A stretch of 64,000 nucleotides of DNA from Peptoniphilus gorbachii (GTDB lineage: Bacteria > Bacillota > Clostridia > Tissierellales > Peptoniphilaceae), in contig NZ_JAFBDH010000007.1 in NCBI RefSeq assembly GCF_016908115.1, positions 42,776 to 106,775 of the forward strand. Direction: 5' to 3'. Shown here in pieces: positions 44,513 to 53,190 of this stretch; the first letter of the stretch is position 1; each line of letters begins with the position of its first letter. Under the pieces are notes generated by a model, which did not search any database, was not told the origin of the DNA, and worked only from the letters and a program-made list of their open reading frames with translations. The translations under genes were made by a program, and so were the position numbers.

Positions 44513-46363
44513 TTACATAAGTTTTGATACATTTCTTGCGTAGGCGATTGGGTCTTTTATTTCAAGACCTGCTACAAGTCTTGCACCGTCGTAAAGTAAT
44601 TCTGTATAAGTTTTAAATTCTTCTGAGTCTTTATCCATTTCCTTTAATTTTTTAACGGCTGTATGATTTGGATTTATTTCCAAAACTTTATCTGCTTTAA
44701 AGCCTTCATTATTTGGCATGTGACTTAAAGTTTTTTCCATTTCTATGGAGATTTCGCCCTTACTTGATAGATAAGCTGCGTCATCTTTTAAGTTTGGATT
44801 TTCTTTTATTGATGAAACTTCACCAGTTAAAAGGTCCTTCATCTTCTTTACATAGTCGCCAAGATTTTTGTCGTCTTCTTCTTTTGCATCAGTTTCTGAA
44901 ATTGATTTAAATTTCTTTTCATCGTATTCATCAAGCATTTTTATGACAAATTCGTCTATAGGATCAGTTAAGGCAAGAACTTCAATGTCCTTTTCTATAA
45001 ATTGTTTTATTTGTGGAAGTTCCTTTATGCTTTCAAGAGATGTTCCATTGGCATAATAGATAAAGTCTTGGTCTGGAGCCATGTCCTTTCTGTATTCGTT
45101 AAATGTAACATTTTCTCTTTTTGTTGTTGAATAAATAAACAAATCTTTTAACTTGTCCTTGTCGGCTCCATAATTTTCATAGGCACCAGATTTTAAACTT
45201 ACGCCAAAGTTTTTGAAAAATTCAGCATATTTTTCTCTGTCATTTTTAAGAATTTTTGCAAGCTCATCAAGAATTTTCTTTTCAATATTTTTCTTTATAA
45301 GTTGAAGCTCGCGAGTTTTTTGTAGCATTTCACGAGAAATATTTAGGGAAATATCTTCAGAGTCAACTATACCTTTAACGAAGTTCAAATAATCTGGAAG
45401 AAGATCTTGGCATTTTTCCATAATTAAAACCCCGTTGGAATAAAGTTCAAGTCCGCCCTTTCTTTCTGGACTTAAGAAGTCAAAAGGTCTTCTGGAAGGA
45501 ATATATAAAATTGCCTTAAAGGAAATCATGCCTTCCACACTTACATGGATGTGGGCAAGAGGATCTTCAAAGCCAAAGTGTCTTTGTCTAAAGAAGTTGT
45601 TGTAGTCCTCATCCTTTAATTCATTTTTATTTTTTCTCCACATAGGAACAGAGGAATTAAGAACATCATCTTCTCTATAGGATTCAAATTTTGGATCATC
45701 TTCACTTGAGTCAGCAGCCGGTCTTTTCTTCTCAACTTCCATCTTTATTGGATAGGAGATGTAGTTTGAGTAGTGGCTTACAAGTTCTCTTATTTCATAT
45801 TCATCAAGGTACTTGTCATAGTCTTCGTCCTTAGTATTTTCTTTTAAGTGAAGAGTTATTGTAGTTCCCTGACTATCTTTTTCTGCGTCAGAAATTGTGT
45901 AGCCTTCTGCACCCTTTGACTTCCAAAGATGAGCGACCTCTTCCTTATAAGACCTTGTTAGGACAGTAATTTCATCGGCAACCATAAAGGCAGAATAAAA
46001 ACCTACCCCAAATTGACCGATTATTTCATGACCCTCATTTTTTTCGTTTAGATTTTTAAAATCAAGAGAGCCAGATTTTGCAATTGTGCCCAAGTTTTCT
46101 ACAAGTTCATTTTCAGTCATACCAATGCCATTATCTTCAATGGTAATAGTTCTTTTTTCTTTATCAGGTCTAATTCTTATATAGTAATCTTCGTGATTGA
46201 ATTTAACTTTGTCGTCATTAAGGGCGATGTAGTACATCTTGTCCATGGCATCAGATGCGTTTGAAATTAATTCACGCAAAAATATTTCTTTATTTGTGTA
46301 AATGGAGTTAATCATTAAATCCATTAATCTTTCAGTTTCAGCATTGTATTTTTTATTTTTCAT
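44513..46363 (-). CDS. htpG: molecular chaperone HtpG (Hsp90)
   Basis: A 616-residue cytoplasmic ATP-dependent chaperone. Visible GHKL ATPase motifs: IFLRELISNASDAMDKMYY, IEDNGIGMTENEL, and GQFGVGFYSAFMVAD; middle-domain SRRPFDFLSPERKGGLELYS and LNISREMLQ follow, then a C-terminal dimerisation part. Length is typical. The ATG at 46363 has AAGGTGAT upstream. A sigma-A promoter and a CIRCE-like operator lie just before it, so HrcA control is likely. Confidence 0.97.
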   Translation of the reverse strand: MKNKKYNAETERLMDLMINSIYTNKEIFLRELISNASDAMDKMYYIALNDDKVKFNHEDYYIRIRPDKEKRTITIEDNGIGMTENELVENLGTIAKSGSLDFKNLNEKNEGHEIIGQFGVGFYSAFMVADEITVLTRSYKEEVAHLWKSKGAEGYTISDAEKDSQGTTITLHLKENTKDEDYDKYLDEYEIRELVSHYSNYISYPIKMEVEKKRPAADSSEDDPKFESYREDDVLNSSVPMWRKNKNELKDEDYNNFFRQRHFGFEDPLAHIHVSVEGMISFKAILYIPSRRPFDFLSPERKGGLELYSNGVLIMEKCQDLLPDYLNFVKGIVDSEDISLNISREMLQKTRELQLIKKNIEKKILDELAKILKNDREKYAEFFKNFGVSLKSGAYENYGADKDKLKDLFIYSTTKRENVTFNEYRKDMAPDQDFIYYANGTSLESIKELPQIKQFIEKDIEVLALTDPIDEFVIKMLDEYDEKKFKSISETDAKEEDDKNLGDYVKKMKDLLTGEVSSIKENPNLKDDAAYLSSKGEISIEMEKTLSHMPNNEGFKADKVLEINPNHTAVKKLKEMDKDSEEFKTYTELLYDGARLVAGLEIKDPIAYARNVSKLM

Positions 46364-46401
46364 TTAATCACCTTTATTCAAATAATTTTTTAAATCTTTT
46401 A

Positions 46402-46428
46402 TTAGCACTCAATAAGTACATCTGCTAA
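46402..46428 (-). promoter_or_regulatory. imperfect CIRCE operator of htpG
   Basis: TTAGCACTC (46402-46410), nine bases, then ATCTGCTAA (46420-46428). The consensus HrcA site is TTAGCACTC-N9-GAGTGCTAA, so one arm is perfect and the other matches at six of nine. It sits at the predicted transcription start. Confidence 0.7.
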
Positions 46429-46429
46429 T

Positions 46430-46458
46430 AATATATATCTTTTCATATAAATAGTCAA
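46430..46458 (-). promoter_or_regulatory. sigma-A promoter of htpG
   Basis: On the minus strand TTGACT (46453-46458) and TATATT (46430-46435), 17 bases apart, immediately upstream of the CIRCE-like site. Confidence 0.8.
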
Positions 46459-46529
46459 ACTTTTATAAAAAAATTATTAGATTTATTAAAAATAATTATT
46501 TAAAAAAATTAAAAAAAATGAGGCAATTG

Positions 46530-46558
46530 TTTTCAAAGTCTTATTATTGATGTATAAT
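46530..46558 (+). promoter_or_regulatory. promoter of the 2-oxoacid:ferredoxin oxidoreductase operon
   Basis: TTTTCA (46530-46535) and TATAAT (46553-46558), 17 bases apart. Confidence 0.6.
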
Positions 46559-46586
46559 ATATTTGGTATTTTAGAAGGGAGGAGAA

Positions 46587-47279
46587 ATGTTTACTGAAGT
46601 AGAAAAAGGCAATAGGATAAAAATTATTACAGGACACTTTGGCAGTGGAAAGACTGAATTTGCAATAAATTATGCCCTATACCTAAGAAAGTATTTTGAC
46701 AAAGTAGCAGCAGTTGATTTAGACATTATAAATACATATTTTAGACTTAGAGAGAAAATGGATTTTTTAAAGGAAAATGGAGTAGAATCCTTTTCATCTA
46801 ATATGCGTGAAAAAAATGCACTAGACATACCAGCAGTTGATGCGGCAATTTTAAAACCACTAGAAAATAAAGACTACAGAGCTGTATTAGATGTTGGTGG
46901 AAATCCAAAGGGATCACTTTCTCTTGGCAGGTATAGAGATATTTTAAAAAGAGAAGGCTATGATCACTACTTTGTCATCAATAGAAATAGACCAGAGACT
47001 AAGGACTTTAAGTCTGTTAGAGATTTTATTGGACAAGTGGAAGGCCATTCACAAACTAAGGTGACGGGAATAATTAACACTACTCATTTTTTGAAGGAAA
47101 CTACAGCAGATGATCTTTTGTATGGCGATGAGCTTGCAAGAGAAGTTTCAGAAAAATTAAATCTGCCCTATGTTTATGCAGTATGCCTAAGAAGTATTGA
47201 AAGTGATGTTAGAGCTTTAAATTTAGCAGCAGAAGTTTTTCCAATAGACTTATATTTTAGAGAAGATTGGATGTTATAG
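46587..47279 (+). CDS. P-loop ATPase (MinD/CobQ-like) upstream of the KOR genes
   Basis: A 230-residue P-loop NTPase. Visible: Walker A TGHFGSGKTEFAINYA, a deviant-Walker-like VAAVDLDIINTYFRLRE, and VLDVGGNPKGSLSLGRY as a Walker B region. It resembles MinD/ParA-class ATPases that often precede 2-oxoacid:ferredoxin oxidoreductase genes in clostridia; a role in cofactor or complex assembly is inference. ATG after GGGAGGAG; it ends ten bases before the ferredoxin gene, with which it shares the operon. Confidence 0.8.
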   Translation: MFTEVEKGNRIKIITGHFGSGKTEFAINYALYLRKYFDKVAAVDLDIINTYFRLREKMDFLKENGVESFSSNMREKNALDIPAVDAAILKPLENKDYRAVLDVGGNPKGSLSLGRYRDILKREGYDHYFVINRNRPETKDFKSVRDFIGQVEGHSQTKVTGIINTTHFLKETTADDLLYGDELAREVSEKLNLPYVYAVCLRSIESDVRALNLAAEVFPIDLYFREDWML

Positions 47280-47289
47280 GAGGTAAATA

Positions 47290-47508
47290 ATGGCTAAAGG
47301 AAGAGTGGAGTTTGAAAGCGACAGATGTAAGGGATGTGGGTTATGTGTAACTGTATGTCCAAAAGATGTAATTGAAATCGATATGGATACTATTAACAAA
47401 AAAGGTTACGCACCTGCTATGGCAAAAAGACCAGAGGATTGCATTGCTTGTCAAAATTGTGCAATTACTTGTCCTGATTCAATTATTACAGTATATAAAA
47501 TTTCTTAA
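47290..47508 (+). CDS. korD: 2-oxoacid:ferredoxin oxidoreductase delta subunit, 2[4Fe-4S] ferredoxin
   Basis: A 72-residue electron carrier with two [4Fe-4S] motifs, CKGCGLCVTVCP and CIACQNCAITCP. It is the delta subunit of KOR/VOR-type enzymes, passing electrons from the thiamine-diphosphate site to free ferredoxin. ATG behind TAGGAGG; 11 bases before korA. Confidence 0.92.
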   Translation: MAKGRVEFESDRCKGCGLCVTVCPKDVIEIDMDTINKKGYAPAMAKRPEDCIACQNCAITCPDSIITVYKIS

Positions 47509-47519
47509 GGGGTGTTTAC

Positions 47520-48584
47520 ATGACAAAGGTACTTATGAAGGGGAACGAAGCAGTTGGTGCAGCAGCTATTGAAGCTGGTTGCAAATATTTTTTCGGTTAT
47601 CCTATTACTCCTCAATCTGAAATTCCTGAATATTTATCAAGGGAACTTCCAAAGGTTGACGGATGTTTTTTGCAAGCTGAATCTGAAGTTGCAGCTATAA
47701 ATATGCTTTATGGTGCTGCAGGAGCTGGAGCAAGAGTTATGACTTCATCTTCTTCTCCTGGAGTTTCACTAATGCAAGAAGGCATTTCTTATATGGCAGG
47801 GGCAGAACTTCCTTGCGTAATTGTAAATATGATGAGAGGTGGTCCTGGACTTGGATCAATCCAACCTTCTCAAACTGATTATTTCCAATCAACTAGAGGT
47901 GGCGGAAATGGTGACTACAGAACTATTACTTTGGCACCATCTTCTGTGCAAGAGCTTGTAAATTTAATTGAACTTGGTTTTGATTTAGCTGATAAGTACA
48001 GAAATCCTGTTGTTATTATGAGTGACGGTGTACTTGGACAAATGATGGAACCAGTTGAATTTGGAATGCAAGAAAAAATGGATCTTCCTGAAAAAACTTG
48101 GGCAACAAGAGGCAAGGGAAAGAATCATGGTGAAAGAAATATTATAAATTCAATTTATCTTTCTGCTGATGAACTTGAAGAACACAACAAGCACTTAATT
48201 GAAAAATATAGACAAGTTACAGAAAATGAAATTAGAGTAGAAGTTGATGGCATTGAAGATGCTGATTTAGTTATCAGTGCCTATGGAACTACTGCTAGAA
48301 TTGCAAAGAGTGCAATTGAACATTTAAGAAAAGAAGGTCACAAAGTTGGTCTTATCCGTCCAATAACTTGTTGGCCATATCCTTATGAAGCCTTCAAGGG
48401 CATAAATCCAAATTGCAAAGATATTCTAGTTTGCGAAATGAACCAAGGTCAAATGACTGACGATGTAAAGATTGCAGTTGAAGGAAGACAAAAGGTTCAC
48501 TTCTTTGGAAGACAAGGCGGCGTAATTCCAAATGTGGAAGAAATTAAAGAAGCTGCTCTTAAAGTTTTAGGAGGTCTCAAATAA
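47520..48584 (+). CDS. korA: 2-oxoacid:ferredoxin oxidoreductase alpha subunit (KorA/VorB)
   Basis: A 354-residue subunit of the enzyme that oxidatively decarboxylates 2-oxoacids (2-oxoglutarate or branched-chain) to acyl-CoA and reduced ferredoxin. Visible: GNEAVGAAAIEAGCKYFFGY, PITPQSEIPEYL, QAESEVAAINMLYGAAGAGA with the catalytic Glu, and SSSSPGVSLMQEGISYMAGA. Length matches VorB/KorA. Substrate cannot be decided; in a glutamate fermenter both 2-oxoglutarate and branched-chain 2-oxoacids are plausible. It overlaps korB by one base. Confidence 0.93.
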   Translation: MTKVLMKGNEAVGAAAIEAGCKYFFGYPITPQSEIPEYLSRELPKVDGCFLQAESEVAAINMLYGAAGAGARVMTSSSSPGVSLMQEGISYMAGAELPCVIVNMMRGGPGLGSIQPSQTDYFQSTRGGGNGDYRTITLAPSSVQELVNLIELGFDLADKYRNPVVIMSDGVLGQMMEPVEFGMQEKMDLPEKTWATRGKGKNHGERNIINSIYLSADELEEHNKHLIEKYRQVTENEIRVEVDGIEDADLVISAYGTTARIAKSAIEHLRKEGHKVGLIRPITCWPYPYEAFKGINPNCKDILVCEMNQGQMTDDVKIAVEGRQKVHFFGRQGGVIPNVEEIKEAALKVLGGLK

Positions 48585-49336
48585 TGGAAAAAACTAATGA
48601 ACAAGTTTTATATAAATATTCAGAAGGTTTGACTAGAAATGAAACTCACTATTGCCCTGGATGTACTCATGGTGTTATCCACAAATTAGTGGCAGAATCT
48701 TTAGTTGAACTAGGAGTTTTAGACGAAGCAATAGGAGTTGCACCAGTTGGTTGTGCAGTTCTTGCTTACAAATATTTTAACTGCGACATGCACGAAGCAG
48801 CTCACGGTAGAGCACCTGCCGTTGCAACAGGAATTAAAAGAGTTCATCCTGATAATTTAGTATTTACTTATCAAGGCGATGGCGACTTGGCTTCTATTGG
48901 TACTGCAGAAATTGTTCAAGCTGCTCACAGAGGAGAAAATATTTCAACAATTTTTGTCAACAACGCAATTTATGGTATGACTGGTGGACAAATGGCACCA
49001 ACAACACTAGTTGGTCAAGTTACAACAACTTCTCCTTACGGAAGAGACGAAGCTTGGTGTGGTAAGCCAATTAAAGTTTCTGAAATGCTTGCTACTATTG
49101 ATGGAGCAAAATTTGTTGAAAGAGTTTCTGTTGACACTCCAGCAAATATTAGAAAGGCAAAGAAAGCTATTAAAGAATGTTTCAAATATCAACTTGAAGG
49201 CAAGGGATTTGGAATTGTAGAAGTTTTATCATCTTGCCCAACAAACTGGGGACTTCCTCCTGCAGATGCACTTGCATGGCTTAGAGATAATATGATTCCA
49301 TACTATCCACTTGGTAATTTTAGGAGGGGTGAATAA
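48584..49336 (+). CDS. korB: 2-oxoacid:ferredoxin oxidoreductase beta subunit (thiamine-diphosphate binding)
   Basis: A 250-residue TPP-binding subunit. Visible: HYCPGCTHGVIHKLVAESL with the CxxC, the TPP/Mg motif YQGDGDLASIGTAEIVQAAH followed by VNNAIYGMTGGQMAPTT, and CPTNWGLPPADALAWL. It overlaps korA and korC by one base each (TAATG), so the subunits are translated together. Confidence 0.94.
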   Translation: MEKTNEQVLYKYSEGLTRNETHYCPGCTHGVIHKLVAESLVELGVLDEAIGVAPVGCAVLAYKYFNCDMHEAAHGRAPAVATGIKRVHPDNLVFTYQGDGDLASIGTAEIVQAAHRGENISTIFVNNAIYGMTGGQMAPTTLVGQVTTTSPYGRDEAWCGKPIKVSEMLATIDGAKFVERVSVDTPANIRKAKKAIKECFKYQLEGKGFGIVEVLSSCPTNWGLPPADALAWLRDNMIPYYPLGNFRRGE

Positions 49337-50538
49337 TGGCTACTAGAGATATTATTGCTGCTGGCTTTGGCGGACAAGGTATTATGGCAATGGGTCAACT
49401 TATAACTTATTCAGGAATGCTTGAAAACAAATTTGTTTCCTGGCTTCCAAGTTATGGTCCAGAAATGCGTGGAGGTTCTGCAAACTGCTCAGTTGTAGTT
49501 TCTGATGAACCCGTTGGCTCTCCAGTAATTTCACAAGCAACAGATGTAGTGGTTATGAACGAGCCATCTCTTGAAAAATTTGAATCCCATGTTGCACCTG
49601 GTGGAAATTTATTTATAAATTCATCTCTCGTTAAAAAAGCACCAAGAAGAGATGACATAAATGTCTTTTCTATTCCAGTAAATGACTTGGCAAATGAACT
49701 TGGCAATTCAAAAGTTGCAAATATGGTAATGCTTGGGGCATTTTTAGAGGTTACAAATACTGTAAAAGTTGAATCAGTAATAAAAGCTTTTACAAAAGTT
49801 TATGGAGATTCTAAGAAAAAACTTCTTCCAATAAATGAAAGAGCTATTGCCACTGGACAAGAAGCAATTAAGGGAGCAGGCTGCGTTGGTGGAATTTGTC
49901 AAATCCTTCCAGAAAAGACAAATTCTAAGGTTAAGAGTCACTATTCAAGACAAACTGCAGCAAATGTTGAATTAAGCGGAAGTGACCTTGAAAATATTGA
50001 ATACCTAAAGACAATTAAAAAATATTCAAAAGAAGATGACGAAAAGATTTTTGAAAACGAAATGTCAATAGTTGAAGAAGCACTTTTCATTGAGGGTGAA
50101 TCTATAAAATTCTGCGACAAGGCTGCTGAAATGTTAAAGGGCGACGATGCAGGAGAAATTTTCGCATCACTTTCACATCAATCAGAAGAACACATCTCTT
50201 ACTTAAAGGGACTTAAAGAAACATTAAAATCTAAGGATGAAACTTCTCTTGCCGATAAGATCAAGGCAAAACTTACTAAGAGAGAAGATTACGATTGGGG
50301 CAAGGTTGACCCTGAAAAGGCAAGACTTGCACTAAATGTATTTGCAATTGCTAAAGACATTAAAAATTCTTCTATTGCTTTTTATGCTAAGGCTAAGGAA
50401 AAATCTGAAGATGCCAATGCAAAGAAACTTTACGATGAACTTGAATATTGGGAAAACTTCCAATTAAAACAAGTTGCTGGTCAGTACGAAATTTATAAGG
50501 AAGAATGGTGGGCTGACCAAATGTTCTCAAAAATGTAA
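49336..50538 (+). CDS. korC: 2-oxoacid:ferredoxin oxidoreductase gamma subunit fused to a ferritin-like helical domain
   Basis: A 400-residue protein. Residues 1-190 are a normal gamma subunit: AAGFGGQGIMAMGQLITYSG, SYGPEMRGGSANCSVVVSD, NSKVANMVMLGAFLEV. Residues 240-400 form an extra all-helical domain resembling two rubrerythrin-type half-bundles: ALFIEGESIKFCDKAAEM with SHQSEEHISYL (E253 and H286 at ligand-like positions), then AIAKDIKNSSIAFYAKAKEK with ELEYWENFQLKQVAGQY, in which the ligand-like Glu and His are replaced by K343 and Q376. Usual gamma subunits end near residue 190. The domain call is by eye. Confidence 0.85.
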   Translation: MATRDIIAAGFGGQGIMAMGQLITYSGMLENKFVSWLPSYGPEMRGGSANCSVVVSDEPVGSPVISQATDVVVMNEPSLEKFESHVAPGGNLFINSSLVKKAPRRDDINVFSIPVNDLANELGNSKVANMVMLGAFLEVTNTVKVESVIKAFTKVYGDSKKKLLPINERAIATGQEAIKGAGCVGGICQILPEKTNSKVKSHYSRQTAANVELSGSDLENIEYLKTIKKYSKEDDEKIFENEMSIVEEALFIEGESIKFCDKAAEMLKGDDAGEIFASLSHQSEEHISYLKGLKETLKSKDETSLADKIKAKLTKREDYDWGKVDPEKARLALNVFAIAKDIKNSSIAFYAKAKEKSEDANAKKLYDELEYWENFQLKQVAGQYEIYKEEWWADQMFSKM

Positions 50539-50548
50539 TAAAATTTTT

Positions 50549-50577
50549 AAGAGGCACCTTAGGTGCTTCTTTTTTTG
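50549..50577 (+). terminator. terminator of the KOR operon
   Basis: AAGAGGCACC (50549-50558) pairs with GGTGCTTCTT (50562-50571), one G-U pair, then T-run. Confidence 0.85.
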
Positions 50578-50762
50578 TAATTTTTTAGGGGATTTTTGTG
50601 AGTTAGAAAATTTTTTGGCCAAAAAAAATTAATTGTGAAGATGAAAATTATTTTTGAGAGAGATATTTTTATTTTTAAAAAATTTATCCATAGTAAAAAA
50701 TAGACTCTGAAAAATTTTATGAAATTTAATATACAAGAAATAAGATAAAAAAAATAAGATAA
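50578..50762. other. A+T-rich convergent spacer
   Basis: No gene is supported; a 70-residue open frame on the minus strand is low-complexity and has no binding site. Confidence 0.4.
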
Positions 50763-50789
50763 AAAAGCCACAAAGAAATCTCTGTGGCT
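50760..50789 (-). terminator. terminator of the hutG operon
   Basis: AGCCACA (50766-50772) pairs with TGTGGCT (50783-50789); on the minus strand a T-run follows. Confidence 0.8.
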
Positions 50790-50808
50790 AAAAATCTATT
50801 TTATAAAA

Positions 50809-51840
50809 TTATTGTGGAATATATTTTTTATTATCCTTGCCTAACTTATGTTGTGCCATAGTTGATACAACAGTGTAAATTAAAATTGATGCCAAGTTTG
50901 CAGTTACAGAGTCGTGATCAAATCTTGGAGAAACTTCACAAATGTCAAAGCTCATTGGTTTTCCAGTTGAAAAGACATGTTTTAAAAGTAAAATTACTTT
51001 TTCTGGGTCAACTCCAAGAGGTTGTGGAGCAGAGACACCTGGTGCAAAACTTGATGTAAAGCAGTCCATGCAAATTGTAATGTATAGGTGATCTTTTTCT
51101 GCAATGTACTCGTCAAGATTTTGGGCAATGTCAAATAAATTGCCATTGATAAGATCTTTTCCCAATACATATTTAACTCCCAAGTCATCAGCTGTTCTAA
51201 AAAGTGCAAGAGTGTTGGAATGTTTTTGGATTCCCATTACATAGTAGGCATATTCAGTTCCCTTTTCACGAGTGTAGTCTGCAATTTGCCTAAACATTGT
51301 GCCGCTTGTTCCAGTTCCCTTTTCATAAGGACGAAGGTCAAAGTGAGCATCGAAGTTTAAAATGCCAAGCATTTTGTCATCCTTGTCGTCAAGGTAAGTG
51401 GAGAGACCCTTGTAGTGACCAAAGGCAGTTTCGTGACCGCCACCTAAAACTAGGGGAAATAAATTTAATTCGAGAACTCTTTTTACAGCTTTTGCTAGTT
51501 CGTCTTGGCTGGCTTCAAGAGTTGTGTACTTACTTGTAACATTTCCGCAGTCGAAAATTTTAAGGTCCTTAGAAAATTGACATGGAAGCTTTGCAAGTTC
51601 CTTTCTAATAGCAGCAGGACCTGCAGCAGCACCAAATCTTCCCTTGTTAAGCTCAATACCTTGGTCTGATTCAAAACCTAGTATGCCAAAGCCAAGTTTT
51701 CCGTCAAAGGGACTTAAGCTTTCGTCATTTAAATCAAGGGGCTTCACCCATTGATGCCATCTAAAGGATTCGTAATCATTTTCGTCGTCAATTCTACCTG
51801 ACCATATTCCCATTTCTTGGGGACTGTAATAATTTATCAT
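50809..51840 (-). CDS. hutG: formimidoylglutamase (arginase/ureohydrolase family)
   Basis: A 343-residue ureohydrolase that would split N-formimino-glutamate into glutamate and formamide in histidine breakdown. Visible: VLGGGHETAFGHYKGL (H136), LNFDAHFDLRP (D164, H166, D168), YITICMDCFTSSFAPGVSAP and MSFDICEVSPRFDHD. The usual DxD pair of metal ligands reads C257-M-D259 here. Other ureohydrolases (agmatinase, arginase) are alternatives, but the APGVSAP and N-terminal features fit HutG. No other hut gene is in the window. ATG at 51840, eight bases after the dehydrogenase gene. Confidence 0.85.
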   Translation of the reverse strand: MINYYSPQEMGIWSGRIDDENDYESFRWHQWVKPLDLNDESLSPFDGKLGFGILGFESDQGIELNKGRFGAAAGPAAIRKELAKLPCQFSKDLKIFDCGNVTSKYTTLEASQDELAKAVKRVLELNLFPLVLGGGHETAFGHYKGLSTYLDDKDDKMLGILNFDAHFDLRPYEKGTGTSGTMFRQIADYTREKGTEYAYYVMGIQKHSNTLALFRTADDLGVKYVLGKDLINGNLFDIAQNLDEYIAEKDHLYITICMDCFTSSFAPGVSAPQPLGVDPEKVILLLKHVFSTGKPMSFDICEVSPRFDHDSVTANLASILIYTVVSTMAQHKLGKDNKKYIPQ

Positions 51841-51848
51841 TTTACACC

Positions 51849-52802
51849 TCAGTTTACTTTATTTTTTGGAGTTTTTCCATTTTTAAAATCAATTAAATTA
51901 TCTTTTGCATTTTCGCCCATTTCTAGCCTTGCTTCAAAAGTTGCATTGCCAAGGTGAGGAGCGAGAATTACATTAGAAAGATCCATTAGTTTTTCATTAA
52001 CTTTTGGCTCAAATTCGTAGACATCAAGAGCAGCGCCTGCAATTTCCTTTGCAATAAGCGCATGGGCAAGAGCTTCTTCGTCAACAACTGGACCTCTTGA
52101 CGCATTAATTAATATAGCAGATTTTTTCATCATTTCAAGTTCTTTTTTAGAAATCATGTGGTGAAGTTCTGGCACAAAGGCAGTGTGGAGACTCAAAAAG
52201 TCAGAATTTTTAATTACATCATCCTTGTCCCTATATTCAATGCCAAATTCCTTTTCAAAATCTTCCTTTCTTGTGCGTGAATAATAAATTACCTTCATTT
52301 CAAAAGCCTTAGCTCTCTTTGCAAGGTTCTTTCCTATATTTCCAAGACCAATTATGCCAAGAGTCTTGCCCTTTAATTGGCTTCCAAGGTAAAAAGTAGG
52401 TCTCCAGCCATAAAAGCCGCCTTCTCTTGTAACCTTATCGCCAGATACAATTTTTCTTGCAGCAGCAAGCATAAGACCGAAGGCAAGTTCAGCAGTGGAG
52501 ACAGCAGAGGCAGGGGCAGGTGCATTGGTAACAACAATTTCCTTTTCTCTTGCGTAAGCTATGTCGATATTGTCGAAGCCTGCGCCGTAGTTTGCAATAA
52601 TTTTCAAGTCCCTTCCTGCATCAATTACATCCTTATCGATTTTATCAGATAGGGGACACAAGAGGGCATCCTGACCCTTAATTTTTTCTATAGTTTCTTC
52701 TTTTTTAAGGGGCACATTGGAGTCGTGGTAAGTTATTTCAAAATTTTTATCTAGTTCGTCGTAAATTTCTTCTGGAATATTACTTGTAATCAATAATTTC
52801 AT
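51849..52802 (-). CDS. D-isomer-specific 2-hydroxyacid dehydrogenase
   Basis: A 317-residue NAD(P)H-dependent dehydrogenase. Visible: IANYGAGFDNIDIAYAREK, a canonical Rossmann motif IIGLGNIGKNLAKRAKAF, the signature ILINASRGPVVDEEALAHAL, and the catalytic-His region LAPHLGNATFEAR. It resembles glyoxylate/hydroxypyruvate reductases and 2-hydroxyglutarate dehydrogenases. It forms an operon with hutG, whose product is glutamate; this makes it the better contextual candidate for reducing 2-oxoglutarate, though substrate is not proven. ATG at 52802 with GAGGTGAT. Confidence 0.87.
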   Translation of the reverse strand: MKLLITSNIPEEIYDELDKNFEITYHDSNVPLKKEETIEKIKGQDALLCPLSDKIDKDVIDAGRDLKIIANYGAGFDNIDIAYAREKEIVVTNAPAPASAVSTAELAFGLMLAAARKIVSGDKVTREGGFYGWRPTFYLGSQLKGKTLGIIGLGNIGKNLAKRAKAFEMKVIYYSRTRKEDFEKEFGIEYRDKDDVIKNSDFLSLHTAFVPELHHMISKKELEMMKKSAILINASRGPVVDEEALAHALIAKEIAGAALDVYEFEPKVNEKLMDLSNVILAPHLGNATFEARLEMGENAKDNLIDFKNGKTPKNKVN

Positions 52803-53016
52803 AAAATCACCTCGTTATTTTTATTTTAACATTAAATGATTATTGTATAAAGTAGACTGGAAAACAATTAAAAAATAAATTGACAAAAAAGATTCAATAT
52901 TATATTTTTAAATAAAGTTAATATAGTAATAGCATTTAGTAATTTTTTTATTTGAGAAAAATTAAATCTAGAAATCAGCGAAGATTCTGAAATTATTAGG
53001 TTTGATAGGTGGTATT

Positions 53017-53175
53017 TTGAAGAAGAATAAAACGCTAATATTTTTAAATTTTATATTTTTAATTTTTACTGTAATATCATATTTTAAAAGAGGTCGGAGT
53101 ATATTTTTGTTATTTGCTTTTGCGTTTTTTGTTCAGATTTGTTATTGCTTATACGATATGCATAAAAATAAATAG
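53017..53175 (+). CDS. small two-helix membrane protein, 52 residues
   Basis: An open frame from TTG at 53017, with ATAGGTGG upstream as a possible binding site, to a TAG at 53173. It encodes KKNKTLIFLNFIFLIFTVIS and, after KRGRS, a second hydrophobic stretch IFLLFAFAFFVQICYCLY. The positive-inside pattern supports a real small membrane protein. Function unknown. It lies just upstream of another small membrane protein. Confidence 0.45.
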   Translation: MKKNKTLIFLNFIFLIFTVISYFKRGRSIFLLFAFAFFVQICYCLYDMHKNK

Positions 53176-53190
53176 GATTGGTTGAAAAAT

